From Amaranthus tricolor (Eukaryota > Streptophyta > Magnoliopsida > Caryophyllales > Amaranthaceae): a stretch of DNA of 64,000 nt. A model generated the notes under the pieces. The model did no database searches, was not told where the DNA came from, and saw nothing but the letters and a program-made list of their open reading frames with translations. Location of the stretch: NCBI RefSeq assembly GCF_026212465.1, contig NC_080052.1, positions 19,567,468 to 19,631,467 on the forward strand. The letters run 5' to 3'. Numbering within the stretch: the stretch's first letter is position 1; every line of letters begins with the position of its first letter. Of the stretch, positions 9,060-20,101 are shown in pieces. The translations under genes and the position numbers were made by a program.

Positions 9060-12050
9060 TCAATCAAGCTATGCATACTCTCTCTTTGTCCTCTCCAGAT
9101 GAACATTTCTACATGGGTACCGGTGCTACTTCCCACACACTCTCAAGGTAATTTTCTCAAATATTTTTCCATTGCAGCATCATCATAATAATCACAATTG
9201 TTGGTAATGGTAATATGATTCTGGTTCAAGGTCACGGTGATTTACCCATTTCTCCTTCTAATCCTTCCCTTACTCTAAAAAAATGTTTTACATGCCCCTA
9301 AACTCATTAAAAATCTTATCTCTATTCGTAAGTTTACTCGTGATAATAAAGTTTCTGTTGAATTTGATCATTTTGGTTTTTCGGTGAAAGAATTGGGCAC
9401 GGGGAATATCCTCTTACGGTCTAATAGCACTGGTAATCTTTATCCTTTCCATTCGACACATGGAGCTACCATCCCGTCTTCTCCACATTCGACTTTTTTA
9501 TCTTCTAATATTTAGCATTCCCGTTTAAGTCACCCGAGAAATGACATTTTGCATTCCTTATATTCTTCTAATTCTATCCAATGTAATAAAAGTTCATCTT
9601 TTATATGTCATTCTTGTCCTTTGGGTAAACATGTTAGATTACCTTTTGTTAATTCTCAATTTGTGTGTACTAAACCTTTTGATATTATTCATAGTGATTT
9701 ATGGTCTTCTCCCGTTTCAGGCCCTTCGGGATACAAATACTATGTCCACTTTCTTGATCACTATACAAATTTTTTATGGACTTTTTCGTTATTTCACAAG
9801 TCTCAAGTGTATGATATTTTTTTGCAATTTAACACCATTGTCAATGCTCAATTTGAGCTTAATATCAAAACTTTTCAATGTGATCATGGGGGTGAATTTG
9901 ATAATAAAAACTTTCACCATTTTTGTTTTACTCGGGGTATCACTATTCGTTTTTATTGCCCCTAAACTTCATCCCAAAATGGAAAATTCGAAAGAAAAAT
10001 TCGCAAAATAAAAAATATCATTCGTACATTATTGTGTCATGCATCCCTTCCCTCTTATTTTTGGCCTCACGCCTTGAATACAGCTACTTATCTCCTAAAC
10101 ATTCTCCCCTCCAAGTTACTTGGTCATTTAACTCCTACTCACTTGCTTTACCATAAATCTCCCACCTATACGCATCTTCGGATTTTTGGGTGTTAATGTT
10201 TTCCTCTCATCACTTCCACAAAAATTCATAAATTACAACCTCGCTCATCTCCATGTGTCTTTTTGGGATATCCATCTTCGCATCGTGGTTATAAGTGCTA
10301 TGATCTCTCCTCTCATAAGATTATTCTCTCTCGCTATGTCCTTTTTGACGAAGCCTCCTTTTCTTTTTCTCGATCCTCACAATCCTCTCCTAGAGAATAT
10401 GATTTTTTTAGATGATTCCAATCCTTATTTTTTTTCTCCACCAATTTCAACCCAACAGTAGCAACCCATCTCTTGACCCCCTCCCCTCATCTACTGGGTC
10501 TCGTCTCCCTAGTAGCCCAACTACAGGTTCCTAGATTACAAACCCTCCCCCTACTAACTCAGAACACTAGGCCTGTCTCACACATCCCATCACAGACCCC
10601 ATCCTCTAGCCCACTTTCTTCCTTAAATTGTCTCTCATCACCAAATCCTCCTTCTCCGCCCGGCATGATTACGCGTAGTAAGTATGGCATTTTCAAATCC
10701 AATTTCAAATACACTTCTCACACCCTTTTCGTCTCCTTCTCTCCTATTCCCAAAAATCCTATCCATGCCCTCCGTGACCCTAACTGGAGACAAGCTATGA
10801 CGGATGAATTTGATGCTTTAATTGAAAATAATACTTGAGATCTTGTGCCGCGACCTCCGAATGCTAAAGTTATTCGTTCCTTGTGGATTTTTCGAGTGAA
10901 AACTAAGTTTGATGGTTCTTTTGAGCGCTATAAGGCGCGTCTTGTTGGTGATGGCAAGTCTCAAAGAGAGGGCATTATTGTGATGAGACTTTTAGCCATG
11001 TGGTCAAACTTGCCTCTATTCGCATTGTTTTGAGTATTTTTCTATCTAAATCTTGGTCCATTCATCAGTTGGATGTTAAAAATGCTTTTCTCCGTGATCC
11101 CACTCGACCCGATCATGTGTGTCTTCTCCGAAAGTCTCTTTATGGTCTAAACCAGGCCCCTCGAGCTTGGTATTAACGGTTTGCTGATTTTATGACTACC
11201 ATTGATTTTCGTAATAGCATTTCTGATAAATCTTTGTTTATTTATTGTCATGGGTCTAATATTGCTTATCTTCTTTTGTATGTGGATGATATTATACTCA
11301 CTGCTTCTTCTGATCTTCTCCGTCAGTCTATTATGTTTAAATTAAGTTTGAAATTTGCTATGAAGGACTTGGGTCGTCTCAGTTACTTCTTGGGTATTGG
11401 TGTTTCTCGTACTCCTACAGGTCTATTTCTCTCGCAAACCAAATATGCTGCTGAAATTCTGGATAAAGCTGGCATGTCTCAATGCAAACCTGCTCCTGAT
11501 ACTACATCCAACAAACTTTGTGCTGATGTTGGGTCTCTATGTGATAATCCTACCTTGTATCACAGCTTAGCTGGGGCCTTACAGTATCTTACTTTCACCC
11601 GTTCGGATATTTCCTATGCCTTTCAACAAGTGTGCTTATTTATGCATGATCCTCGAGTTGAACATATGGTTGCTCTTCATAGAATTATTCGGTACATTCA
11701 AGGGACTCTTGACCATTTGATCTCTTGGTCTGCTAAGCGCCAACCTACGGTCTCTAAGTCTAGTGCTGAAGCTAAGTATCGTGGTGTTGCTAATGTTGTT
11801 TATGAAACTTTTTGGAGTCGTAACTTGCTTCTTGAGCTTCATTGTCCTATTCCCATGGCCACTCTTGTTTATTCTGACATTGTTAGTACTGTTTATTTGT
11901 TGGGCAATCCTGTTCATCATCAATGCACTAAGCATATCGAAATGGACATTCATTTTGTTCATGAAAAGGTTCAGCATGGTGATATTCGGGTTCTTTTTGA
12001 TGATTTCGATCCAGTCTCAGCATTCGCAAACCTCCCGATTCGACCGCAGG
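9060..12050 (+). pseudogene. Copia pol polyprotein (protease-integrase-RT-RNase H), frameshifted
   Basis: Domains in order: protease remnant with YMGTGATSHT near 9112 (catalytic Asp of DTGATSH is Gly); pre-integrase part to about 9520; integrase 9549-9965 with CHSCPLGKHVRLPF, HSDLW and QCDHGGEFDN blocks; a variable Pro/Ser-rich linker 10473-10680; reverse transcriptase from about 10780 (HALRDPNWRQAMTDEFDAL) through FDGSFERYKARLV (10912) and YVDDIILT (11279); RNase H ending with TVSKSSAEAKYRG (11747). Stop codons and frame changes occur at about 9515, 9965, 10838, 11033 and 11176. The last 300 codons (11192-12115) are still open, ending in the 3' LTR. It cannot give a working protein. Confidence 0.9.
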
Positions 12051-12052
12051 GG

Positions 12053-12241
12053 TGTAATAGAATAGAATATTGTGCATATCTTGTAAATCTTTATATTTTG
12101 ATAATTATTTTATAGTTAGCTACTTTCCTTACTCTCCAAGATTAATCTTGTAGCCAGTTTTCTTACTCTCCAAGATTACTCTTGTATTTATTCTCTCATT
12201 TTGAAATGAAATGGCAACCAATCATTCTACCTATTCTATCA
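12053..12241 (+). repeat. 3' LTR of Copia element
   Basis: TGTAATAGAATAG...TTCTATCA, 189 bp, preceded by a short purine tract CGCAGGGG. Confidence 0.9.
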
Positions 12242-12299
12242 GAATTTACAAGTTTTTCTTGAAATTAGTTTGTGTTGCAATTCCATTAGTAAAATAATA

Positions 12300-12551
12300 C
12301 TCCCTTCAATTCTTGTAAGTTGTCCCATTTAGTTTTTTAATGTTATTCATCGATCACTCTTAATTTGTATTTTATTCTTGATCTAGACGTCAAAATATAA
12401 TTAAGTAAAAAATGTTGTTTGATTCGTCTCAATGTAAATTTAATAATTTTATAATTTTTAATTATGAACAATTAGAAATATTTAGAATTGAAGTAGTGCA
12501 TTGGATAGTGTGTCAAAACTAAATGGGACAACATAAAAGAATTGGAAGTAG
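12300..12551. mobile_element. Stowaway-type MITE
   Basis: Ends CTCCCTTCAATTCTTGTAAG and the complement of CATAAAAGAATTGGAAGTAG form inverted repeats of about 30 bp, flanked by TA at 12298-12299 and 12552-12553. Confidence 0.85.
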
Positions 12552-12572
12552 TATTACATTTGTTGTTAACTA

Positions 12573-12798
12573 CTCCATCTGTCCTCTTTGATTTGCATCA
12601 AAGAGAAAAAGGGTAGTTTTTAAGAATGTGGTAATAAATAAAGAGAAAAAATAAATTGTGTGGATGAAATTAAAAGAGAGTTAAAATGTATTGTGAGATT
12701 AAAAAAGTGGTGGATCATCACCCAAAAATAGAAATAATGCAAATTAAATTGGACGGACCAAAATGAAAAATACTGCAAATTAAGTGGGACGAAGGGAG
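12573..12798. mobile_element. Stowaway-type MITE
   Basis: CTCCATCTGTCCTCTTTGA at the left and GTGGGACGAAGGGAG at the right are inverted repeats; TA at 12571-12572 and 12799-12800. It lies only 20 bp from the preceding Stowaway but its ends differ, so it is another family. Confidence 0.87.
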
Positions 12799-12800
12799 TA

Positions 12801-13781
12801 AGTTGTAGGGGTGATAGTTTGGGTTTGAGTGAACCTATAATGGACTTAAGTTCATTTAAGAGAAAAATTTGCTCGAGTTATAGTTGTGAGCACAAGAACT
12901 TGAGGAGCGTAATTTGGGTAGTTGAGTTCATAAAGGAACTCAATTTTGTCCAACGGTTGTGAGATATTGGATTCCACAATTGATTTATTGCTCAATTAAT
13001 GGTGAATTTATTAAAATTCCAGAGTGGTTGTGATTTTCCTCTCTAGTAGGCCTAGTGAGCTTTCACATAAAATCTTTTGTAATTGTTATATTATATTATA
13101 TTAATTATTATATTTTCTTACAAAAATTATACTCCGTAGATAACAATAGTATATACTCGTATAATTGTTTAAAAATCAAAAATTTATATATGTCAATACC
13201 TAAAATTTCTTATATTGTACGAATTTCTATATCAGTTTTACTAAGTCAATTATAATCCAAAATCAAGGAATTAAAAATGTTTGGTCCTATCTAAATAAGG
13301 AAACTTTCTTCATGATAAAAATAGAAACTTTTTTTTTTATCATAGATATAGATGTATATATTCATTTATAATAACAATTTGATTTGTTTATAGTTGATTA
13401 ATTTTGAATATTAAGTGTATTAAGAGTTAAGCTAATAATAATAATAACAAATTAAATTTGATGGTGTGAATTAACCCTTAATACAGATATTAACGATGGT
13501 GCTAAATATTCTTAAAAAGTATGAAAGACAAATGAACAAATAAATAAGTGAATTATCAATAGTAACTATTTTTTTCCCTTTTTAATAGTACCTTTAAGTT
13601 TTTGATGTATTAAATGTGGTTAGGTACTGTGTAACTTTTAAATTTTCACTCGTACACGGAACCCCCACCCTTTCTTGAGATTATTAATGATGTGATAACT
13701 TAGAACTCACAGCATTAGAATGAGCTAAATCCCAACCAGAGGGATATAATCAGTTTTACCATAAATATATAAATATATAAA
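12801..13781. other. intergenic, no gene seen
   Basis: AT-rich sequence without coding potential. Around 13550-13650 a stretch (AATAGTACCTTTAAGTTTTTG) resembles the arms of the foldback element at 13842-15142 and may be a fragment of it. Confidence 0.55.
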
Positions 13782-13841
13782 TTCTTATGACAGACGGTTT
13801 GTTTGAAAGACTTTGGGCCGATCTATTATATATTTTTTAAA

Positions 13842-15142
13842 GGGAAATTATTAATTGTGCCCTTAAATTTTTGCACTTTATTAATAGTACCCTTAAGTTT
13901 TTTCAATTATCAATGGTACCCTCGTATTATTGAGTGTCTTACAACCGTAACCTTTTCTAATTTTTTCCGTCCAAAATTGTCCAAATTCGTTAATTTTTTT
14001 GCTTTTTCTTTTATTTTTTTAATGTTTTAAATTGAAAAATAAAAGAAAAAGGAAAAAATGTTAAAAATTTTCAACAATTTTGGACGGAAAAAATTAGAAA
14101 AGGTTACGGTTGTAAAACGCTCAATAACACGAGGATATCATTGATTAGAGGTGTTCATTCGGGTGATCGGGTCGGTTTCGGACATGTGTCATTCGGTTCA
14201 GTTGTATTTCAGATTGGTTATTTTTCGGACGCGTGTTACGGCAGGTCACACTCGGTTCAGGTCGGTTAGTCACGGTTCGGTTGAAGATCAGTTATTTGAG
14301 CTATCGGGTTAGCATCGGTTCGGTGTCGGTTGAAGTTCGTGTCGAATAGTCAATCGGTCTAGAACTGTCATCGGTTAATAACTGGTTCGGTTTTACCGGG
14401 TACAGATCGGGTTCAGGTATTATTTTCCAATAGAATTCGGCTACGAATTACTAATTACTATAGATCGAGTCAATATCAAATTAAGTTGTTAGACATTTTT
14501 TTAATTGATGATAAGATTCCCCTTAGTTAAGGCAAAATAGTTAAAAAGCAAATCAGTTAGTGATTATTACATTGTTACTTTTACTTGTTTGACTGTAAAT
14601 TAAAATTAAAGTTTTATCATTTTTCATCTAAATTGATTAAAAATAGTTAAATAAACATTGACCCTTGATTATTAACTCTAAATATATGAAACCATGTATG
14701 TATAAAATTTAATTTATTAAAATTCTATTACTTTATTAGATTAACTAATAAGATGATTGAATATGAGTCGATCATATCTCTATGTTAAAAATTGGTTCAG
14801 GTTTATAGCATTTCGATTAAAAATTCGTTCGGGTTAAGTCAGTTTTACCCGGATCAAGTTCGGTTTTGAGCATGATTCGGGTCGGTCACTATTAGGTTCG
14901 GGTAATCTCGGTTAACGGTTATATGTCAGTTATAAAAATCACTCGCAGTTCGGGTTCAATTTTACGATTTTCGGTCGTAAATCGGTTCATGTGCAACTTC
15001 GGGTCGATAAACCTAAAAAAGAAACATATTTTCGGGTCGGTTAACTTTCGATTTCGGTTTGGATTTCGGGTCAGGTCACATTTGAACATCTCTACCATTG
15101 ATAATTGAAAAAACTTAGGGGTACCACTGATAAAGGGGAAAA
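13842..15142. mobile_element. foldback element inserted in the MITE
   Basis: The arms are strongly palindromic: 13910-13990 (ACCCTCGTATTATTGAGTG...CCGTCCAAAATTGT) and 14055-14137 are inverse copies around a short centre; outer arm parts lie at 13842-13910 and 15103-15142. TTTTTTAAA before and TTTTAAAA after suggest an 8-9-bp target duplication. The right arm is split by the hAT-like MITE at 14146-15094. Confidence 0.78.
14146..15094. mobile_element. hAT-like non-autonomous element, CGGTTCGG-rich, innermost insertion
   Basis: Ends TAGAGGTGTTCATTCGGG and TTTGAACATCTCTA are inverted repeats of the TAGGGGTGTTC type. TCATTGAT (14138-14145) and CCATTGAT (15095-15102) flank it: an 8-bp duplication with one change, as expected for hAT. 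The interior holds many diverged GGTTCGGGTCGG-like words and no ORF of note. Confidence 0.88.
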
Positions 15143-15334
15143 TTTTAAAATATTATAAGTAGGCATTAAGAATGATGTAAGTAGACCTTTAAGATATTGA
15201 AAGTAGGCATTAAAAATACGATAAATAAGAATTAAGGATAATATAAGTAGGCATTAAAAATACAATAAGTAACCATTAATCATTAATGGTTGGACTTGAG
15301 GCATGTCTCTTAAAGAGACAGTCTCTCAAGAGAC

Positions 15335-15654
15335 TAATTGTACCCTAAATGTTTCCCCTTTCATGCCAAATGTTGAAGTGGAACATTCAAGTACTGTCCA
15401 GGGGTTCCAAATTGGTTAGAAGGAAAATCCTTAAAACAACTAAAAGAAAAAAACTACGGAAGAAATTGATGATGCTGAAGTTCATGCTAGTAATTAGGCA
15501 ATTCAGGTGAATGTTCAGGGCAAGTAATGAGGCATGTGGTAAAGGTTTAGGGCAGTAATGAAATGCGTATGTTGATGTTGATGACAATTAAGGTCGTCTT
15601 AAACATATTTGAGGTCTTATTCTAATTTTAAAATTGGGCTCCTTATAAAAAATT
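15335..15654. other. intergenic, nothing recognised
   Basis: No gene or repeat ends identified. Confidence 0.5.
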
Positions 15655-16341
15655 AGAAAATTATCCTAAATAATCCAACCTAACGTTCATTCTTTGTTAA
15701 TTATCTCACCTTTTGAAAATTTTTAAATAATACAATCTTTGCATAACTTTTATTGCGAATACACTTTTGTTGTAAAGAACCTGTTAAAGCCGATAAATCC
15801 CTTTCCCTTTAAATTATTCAAACAATACCTTTTATTTTTCTAATTAAAAAATCTCTTTAACCTTTATTAAAGTCGCTATTTACCTCAAACTCTTCATTTT
15901 GTAATGAATAAAAATCACCAGCCTAAGAGCCTTTCTTTTCCCTTTGCAACTTTGTTTTGACACGATGCTCACATTTCACATCACTTTTAGAAATGAACTA
16001 ACTCTTCGAGAAGCAAAGGAATTCGAGAAGAAAAGGTTAGAGTTCATGTCTTTTAAAATTATTACAATTTTCACTAAATAAAAGATATGGAATTTTTTTC
16101 TCTCTCTCCAAAATTTTGAGATTGAATATAGTGTTACTCCATGAAAGCAAGCTTATATAAAAGGAGGAGGATAACGAGTTGAATGTAACGACTAGTATTA
16201 ACCTGGAATAGCCAGTTGTTTTATCGAGGGTCCGTTCATAATAAAATAAAGGCAAAGGTTAAATTATTTAAAATATTTCAAAAGGTGGGATTATTCAATA
16301 GTATTGGGCAATAAATTGGATTATTCAAGATAATTTTTTCT
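15655..16341. mobile_element. second copy of the long-inverted-repeat element
   Basis: Left end AGAAAATTATCCTAAATAAT followed by CCAACC, and right end GGATTATTCAAGATAATTTT, match the ends of the element at 2466-3398, including the ACCTTTTGAAAATTTTTAAA internal block. 687 bp; flanks too diverged to show a target duplication. Confidence 0.75.
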
Positions 16342-16880
16342 AATAAATTTATAATTTTAACATTACCGGTTAGTCCGTTACTTTTTAAAAATAACCAAAA
16401 ACTCAATACTTTATTATAATGGTAAATCATATTTCAATACAATTAAAGTTATTACTAAACTTTTATTTGAAAAGCCTCATTCTTCTAACATTATTTGAAG
16501 CGAATTCGTCTACAATATCTTCATACAAGTGTAGAAGCCTGTGTAATGCATTATTTTTTAACATCGACATATATAAACATATGATATTTAAAAAATAAAT
16601 CCAAAGATACTGTGCATCGACATTCTCTAATTTACTCAATTTAACTATAGATAAATACTAGTCAAAATTACTTTTACGAACTCTCTTTAGTTGTTACACT
16701 TGGAAATTTTTTAGCTTTTTAGTATAATGTATGATTGTATGACCTCCAAGACATTATTTTCAATTGCTATCTTCGCTAATGCATTAAGTGTTTCTTATAT
16801 CATGATAGATTACAAGTATGACTCTAAGAACTTCAATTTTAAAAACTTATTTGTGCAGAAACAATTGCAATAGCAATAGT
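16342..16880. other. intergenic, nothing recognised
   Basis: AT-rich; no coding potential or repeat ends seen. Confidence 0.5.
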
Positions 16881-17230
16881 TAATAAAATTTTATATGCAG
16901 TAATTGTATTAAAACAACCAATCTAAATTTGAAAACAAAACAACAAAAGAGGGAAAAGTGGTTACCAACAATAAAGGGAGGAGGTGGTGGTACAAGGGAA
17001 GGAGTGGCGGCACTAGGGACAACCGACTGTTGTGAGGGTACACGCGGCCTGCTCTGCTGCTTGGAAGAGACCACGCAGCCCTTGCTGCTCGTGGTTGTTC
17101 GTGGGGAGAAAGAGTGGTGCCCTGCTGTGGTGGCTGCTTGTGGGGGAGGGCTGTGCGGCTGGTGGTGCGCAAGAGTGAGGGGAGAGAGAGAAGGAAAGAG
17201 TAGAGGATGAAGGGAAGGGGATGGGTGTGT
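16881..17230. other. GC-rich island of unknown origin
   Basis: Within AT-rich DNA, about 16970-17230 is rich in GGTGGT, GGCGGC, TGCTGC and GGGGAG words on the + strand. It is open in more than one frame on both strands (93 codons from 16929 on +, 159 codons on -), which follows from composition. Translations are low-complexity (GGGGG, LLLVVV, CGGGLCGWW) and I recognise no domain. It could be a fragment of a mobile element or a captured gene segment. Confidence 0.4.
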
Positions 17231-17754
17231 CGGTTAGGTTGAGGTAAGAATGGGTTCATTTTTAGCTTTGACCTATTAAATTCTATTAAAGTCGTCTCAT
17301 CATAAGACAGTCTTATATAAGACATGCTGTAAGGGTATAATAGGCGATTTATGAAATAAGTAATTGGTAGTATGAATAAGGAATGCATTAAGGAATTTAT
17401 TTTTCAATACTTTATTTAAATTTATTTTTATAAAGATAAGATAGTAACCAATTAATAAAATATAATAAAAATACACTTTTATCAAAGTATTCTTTATATA
17501 AATTTTATACATTAAATAAAATATACCTCTTTCTTAAAAATGTTAACAAATGAAATACTTGAGTCAATATTATCAAAATAATAATATTATTATTCGAATT
17601 AACTTACTTAATAACCCCAATCAACTTAATAAACTTATAATTAAGCTTTATTAAATATTTATTTCAATAATCTTAAGGAAGAAGACAATCAAGAATAGAA
17701 AGAGTAAATTTTTGAAACAAGGATTAATAATTATACTGGTATAACTTTAGGAAC

Positions 17755-17755
17755 A

Positions 17756-17798
<43 letters not shown>
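17755..17798. repeat. ATT microsatellite, left part
   Basis: About 15 uninterrupted ATT units. Together with the ATT run at 19106-19144 it flanks the Helitron, suggesting that one microsatellite was split. Confidence 0.9.
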
Positions 17799-17801
<3 letters not shown>

Positions 17802-19104
17802 GATACATACCCGTGCTACGCACGTAGATTGAAAAAAAGTTTTTGAGTTAATTTTATACTTGTATAATATTTGTTTTAAAGATCATTTACATTAAAAATT
17901 CAAAAGAAGGTTATAATATCAATCTTGTTTCTTCATTAGTAGTTTTTATAGATTATAGAAGTGAGATTTTATATTTATTTTTTTAATTACTATATTTACA
18001 TATATAAATTTTATTTTATTTTTTAATAAATTCAAATAAATTTGTTTTATGATAAAGCTAAATTTTGTTTTATTTTTAAATAATTGAATGGTGTTTTGAA
18101 CTGTGTTTAAAAAAGTTAAAAATATTACAAATTTGGTCTCATTTTAAAGATCTTGGAAAAATATTACCGTTAGTACAATTTTTTTAAAAAAATATTTATT
18201 TATAGGTGAAATTACTATTTAATAATAAAACTACTTTTTAAAGAAAATAAGAATATGAAGTAGATAAGTAGCAATTACAGAATTTGCATGTTAGAGTAAT
18301 TATGAAGATATAATTATTCTACAGCTTGTAAATAATCTTAAAAAATAATTTTGTTATATCAAGATATTATTCTCTTTTATTTTCGAAATAATATTAGAAA
18401 ATAATACTGGTTTAAAAATTTAGTCACATTTTATTTTGCTATATCAAAAAGTTATTTTATTTTACCAAGGTAAACAATACAAAAATACTACTGATTACCA
18501 AATCTTCTTCTGCACACTAAATTGTACTATATTAGGAGATATTTTCACTACAAATTCAGCATAAAAATGAGCGGAAAAATTTTCGTTTAGAGTCTGACAC
18601 GTGTCAGTACTGTTTCTTCATTAGTAGTTTTTATAGATTATAGATTATAGATAGATTTTTTTTAAAAATACCTATTTAATAATAAAACTACTTTTCAAAG
18701 AAAAAAATAAATATGAAATAGATAAGTAGAAATGACAGAATTTATATGTCAGTATAATTATGAAGATATAATTATTCTACAGCTGGTAAATATTAATCTT
18801 GAAAAATAATTTTGTTACATCGAGATATTATTCTCTTTTATTTTGGAAATAATACTGGTTTATAAATTTAGTCACATTTCATTTTGCTATATCAAAAAGT
18901 TATTCTATTTTACCAAGGTAAGTAATATGGAAATAATACTGATTACCGAATCTTTCTATGCACACTAAATTGTACTATATTAGAAAATGATTTTCACTAC
19001 TATTCAACAGCCACGTGAGCAGAAAAATGAGAAGGAAAATTATCGCTGAGTCTGACACTTGTCAATCCTGTTTCTTCATTAGTAGTTTTTATAGAAGATT
19101 ATAG

Positions 19105-19105
<1 letters not shown>
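17799..19105 (-). mobile_element. non-autonomous Helitron in an ATT microsatellite
   Basis: Read on the minus strand it begins TCTATAATC...TATAAAAACTACTAATG, the usual TC start of plant Helitrons, and ends in a CGTGC-TAC-GCACG-type hairpin (17812-17824) about ten bases before CTAA (CTRR rule). The base before is A and the base after is T, the Helitron target rule. The 5'-terminal sequence (AGTAGTTTTTATAGATTATA on +) occurs three times: 17940-17960, 18622-18650 and 19081-19105, and the segment of roughly 450 bp behind it is duplicated (about 18190-18650 and 18660-19105). No ORF. Confidence 0.82.

Positions 19106-19144
<39 letters not shown>
19106..19144. repeat. ATT microsatellite, right part
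   Basis: Run of about 12 ATT units immediately beyond the Helitron 5' end. Confidence 0.9.
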
Positions 19145-19146
<2 letters not shown>

Positions 19147-19324
19147 GACTAATAGTATAAGTTTCTTGTTTTAATGGAGAGCGAATGGCTATTTATTAGC
19201 CAAGCATTATAATTTGCAAAAGTAAAATTTGTACATATACATTAGAAATTTTTGGACCCTTAAATTTTTGGTGATTTTGGGTCTTATGCTAAAAGCCCAG
19301 AATGAGCTAATTATTAGTCGAGCC

Positions 19325-19767
19325 TAGGGGTGTTCGATGGGCCGAGCACCCATTTGAGCCCTTATGCTACCCATTTTTAGAAGGGCTTTGTAAGGGCCAT
19401 GCCGAAATGGATCGAGCCTAAAACGGGCTCTATTATTATTAAAATGAAATGGGCTTTAAAAAGGCTCAATAAGGGTCGGAAAGGGGCCTTTGTAAATAAC
19501 ATTATTTAAATATGATAAATGACAATGTCAATGAGTATTATTAATATTTTTTTCAATTTAATTGTAATAAATGATAATTTAATTGTTATAAGTTGATAAA
19601 TGGGGATTAAATAACTTTTAGTAATAAAATGGGCCAGGTTGGGTTGGGCCGGGCTTTCAAAGCCCGATACATTTAAAGCCCATATTAGTTTAAAGGGTCC
19701 TAATCCAACTCGGTCCATATTTACTTAAGCCCGGCCCGACTCTTATTCAGCGCATTAAACACCCCTA
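19325..19767. mobile_element. hAT-like MITE, GGGCC-rich
   Basis: TAGGGGTGTTCGATGGGCC at the left and TTAAACACCCCTA at the right are inverted repeats. GTCGAGCC (19317-19324) and GACGAGCC (19768-19775) are an 8-bp duplication with one change. 443 bp, no coding capacity. Confidence 0.9.
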
Positions 19768-19854
19768 GACGAGCCTGATGACAATGATGTAACAAATGTC
19801 TATTTTGATGGCCATCTAATGATCACCCAACAATTCAGCCTGCTATGATGTAAG

Positions 19855-20101
19855 GAAGTGTTGTCAGATGTCCTAGAAGCAGAAAGAGGAGTGAAGATTA
19901 AGAGAGGAAGGGAAAGAGAAGCATGATTATCCAGTGTGGCAACTGTGGTCAGTTTGGGCATAACAAGGCCGCTTGCAAGGGAGGGGCAACCAAGAATGAG
20001 CAAAAAGTCCAACAAGCAACAAAGGGAAAGACATATAATGCAACAAGATCAAAAGCAAAGGGTAAGAAAGGTGTTGCAACAACTTCAAATTCAAAAGAGT
20101 A
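19855..20101 (+). pseudogene. C-terminal end of a MULE (MuDR-type) transposase
   Basis: In one frame the translation gives a basic PRSRKRRSE segment, one stop, then a CCHC zinc knuckle CGNCGQFGHNKAACKG (19937-19984) and a Lys-rich tail ending at a stop codon at about 20101. A basic stretch followed by C-X2-C-X4-H-X4-C with GHNK is characteristic of the C terminus of plant MURA-like transposases. Only this end is left. The hAT-like MITE at 19325 may have inserted in the same remnant, since the 8-bp duplicated site lies just upstream. Confidence 0.7.

Larger units (their letters stand above)
8675..12241 (+). mobile_element. Ty1/copia retrotransposon with 189-bp LTRs, decayed
   Basis: Two LTRs of equal length (8675-8863, 12053-12241) flank protease, pre-integrase, integrase, reverse transcriptase and RNase H, the Copia order. 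A primer-binding site for initiator tRNA-Met follows the 5' LTR directly. The gag region is nearly absent: only about 200 bp separate the LTR from the protease motif. No clear target duplication: AAAAA on the left, GAATT on the right. Confidence 0.92.
13782..15334. mobile_element. MITE (GACGGTCTCT-type), host of nested insertions
   Basis: Left end TTCTTATGACAGACGGTTTG and right end GACAGTCTCTCAAGAGA are diverged inverted repeats. The pieces 13782-13841 and 15143-15334 join to match the uninterrupted copy at 36659-36870 (GGCC/GGCT...TTATATATTTT then ATTGTAAGTAGGCAT). The middle is a later insertion. Confidence 0.78.

Noticed and set aside
16909..17388. 159-codon open frame on the minus strand
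   Set aside because: It arises from the GC-rich island read in antisense; low-complexity Pro/Ser/Leu translation, no domain.
17755..19144. CRISPR-like or satellite array suggested by the repeated ~450-bp units
   Set aside because: Eukaryotic context, unit size and Helitron ends explain the repeats.
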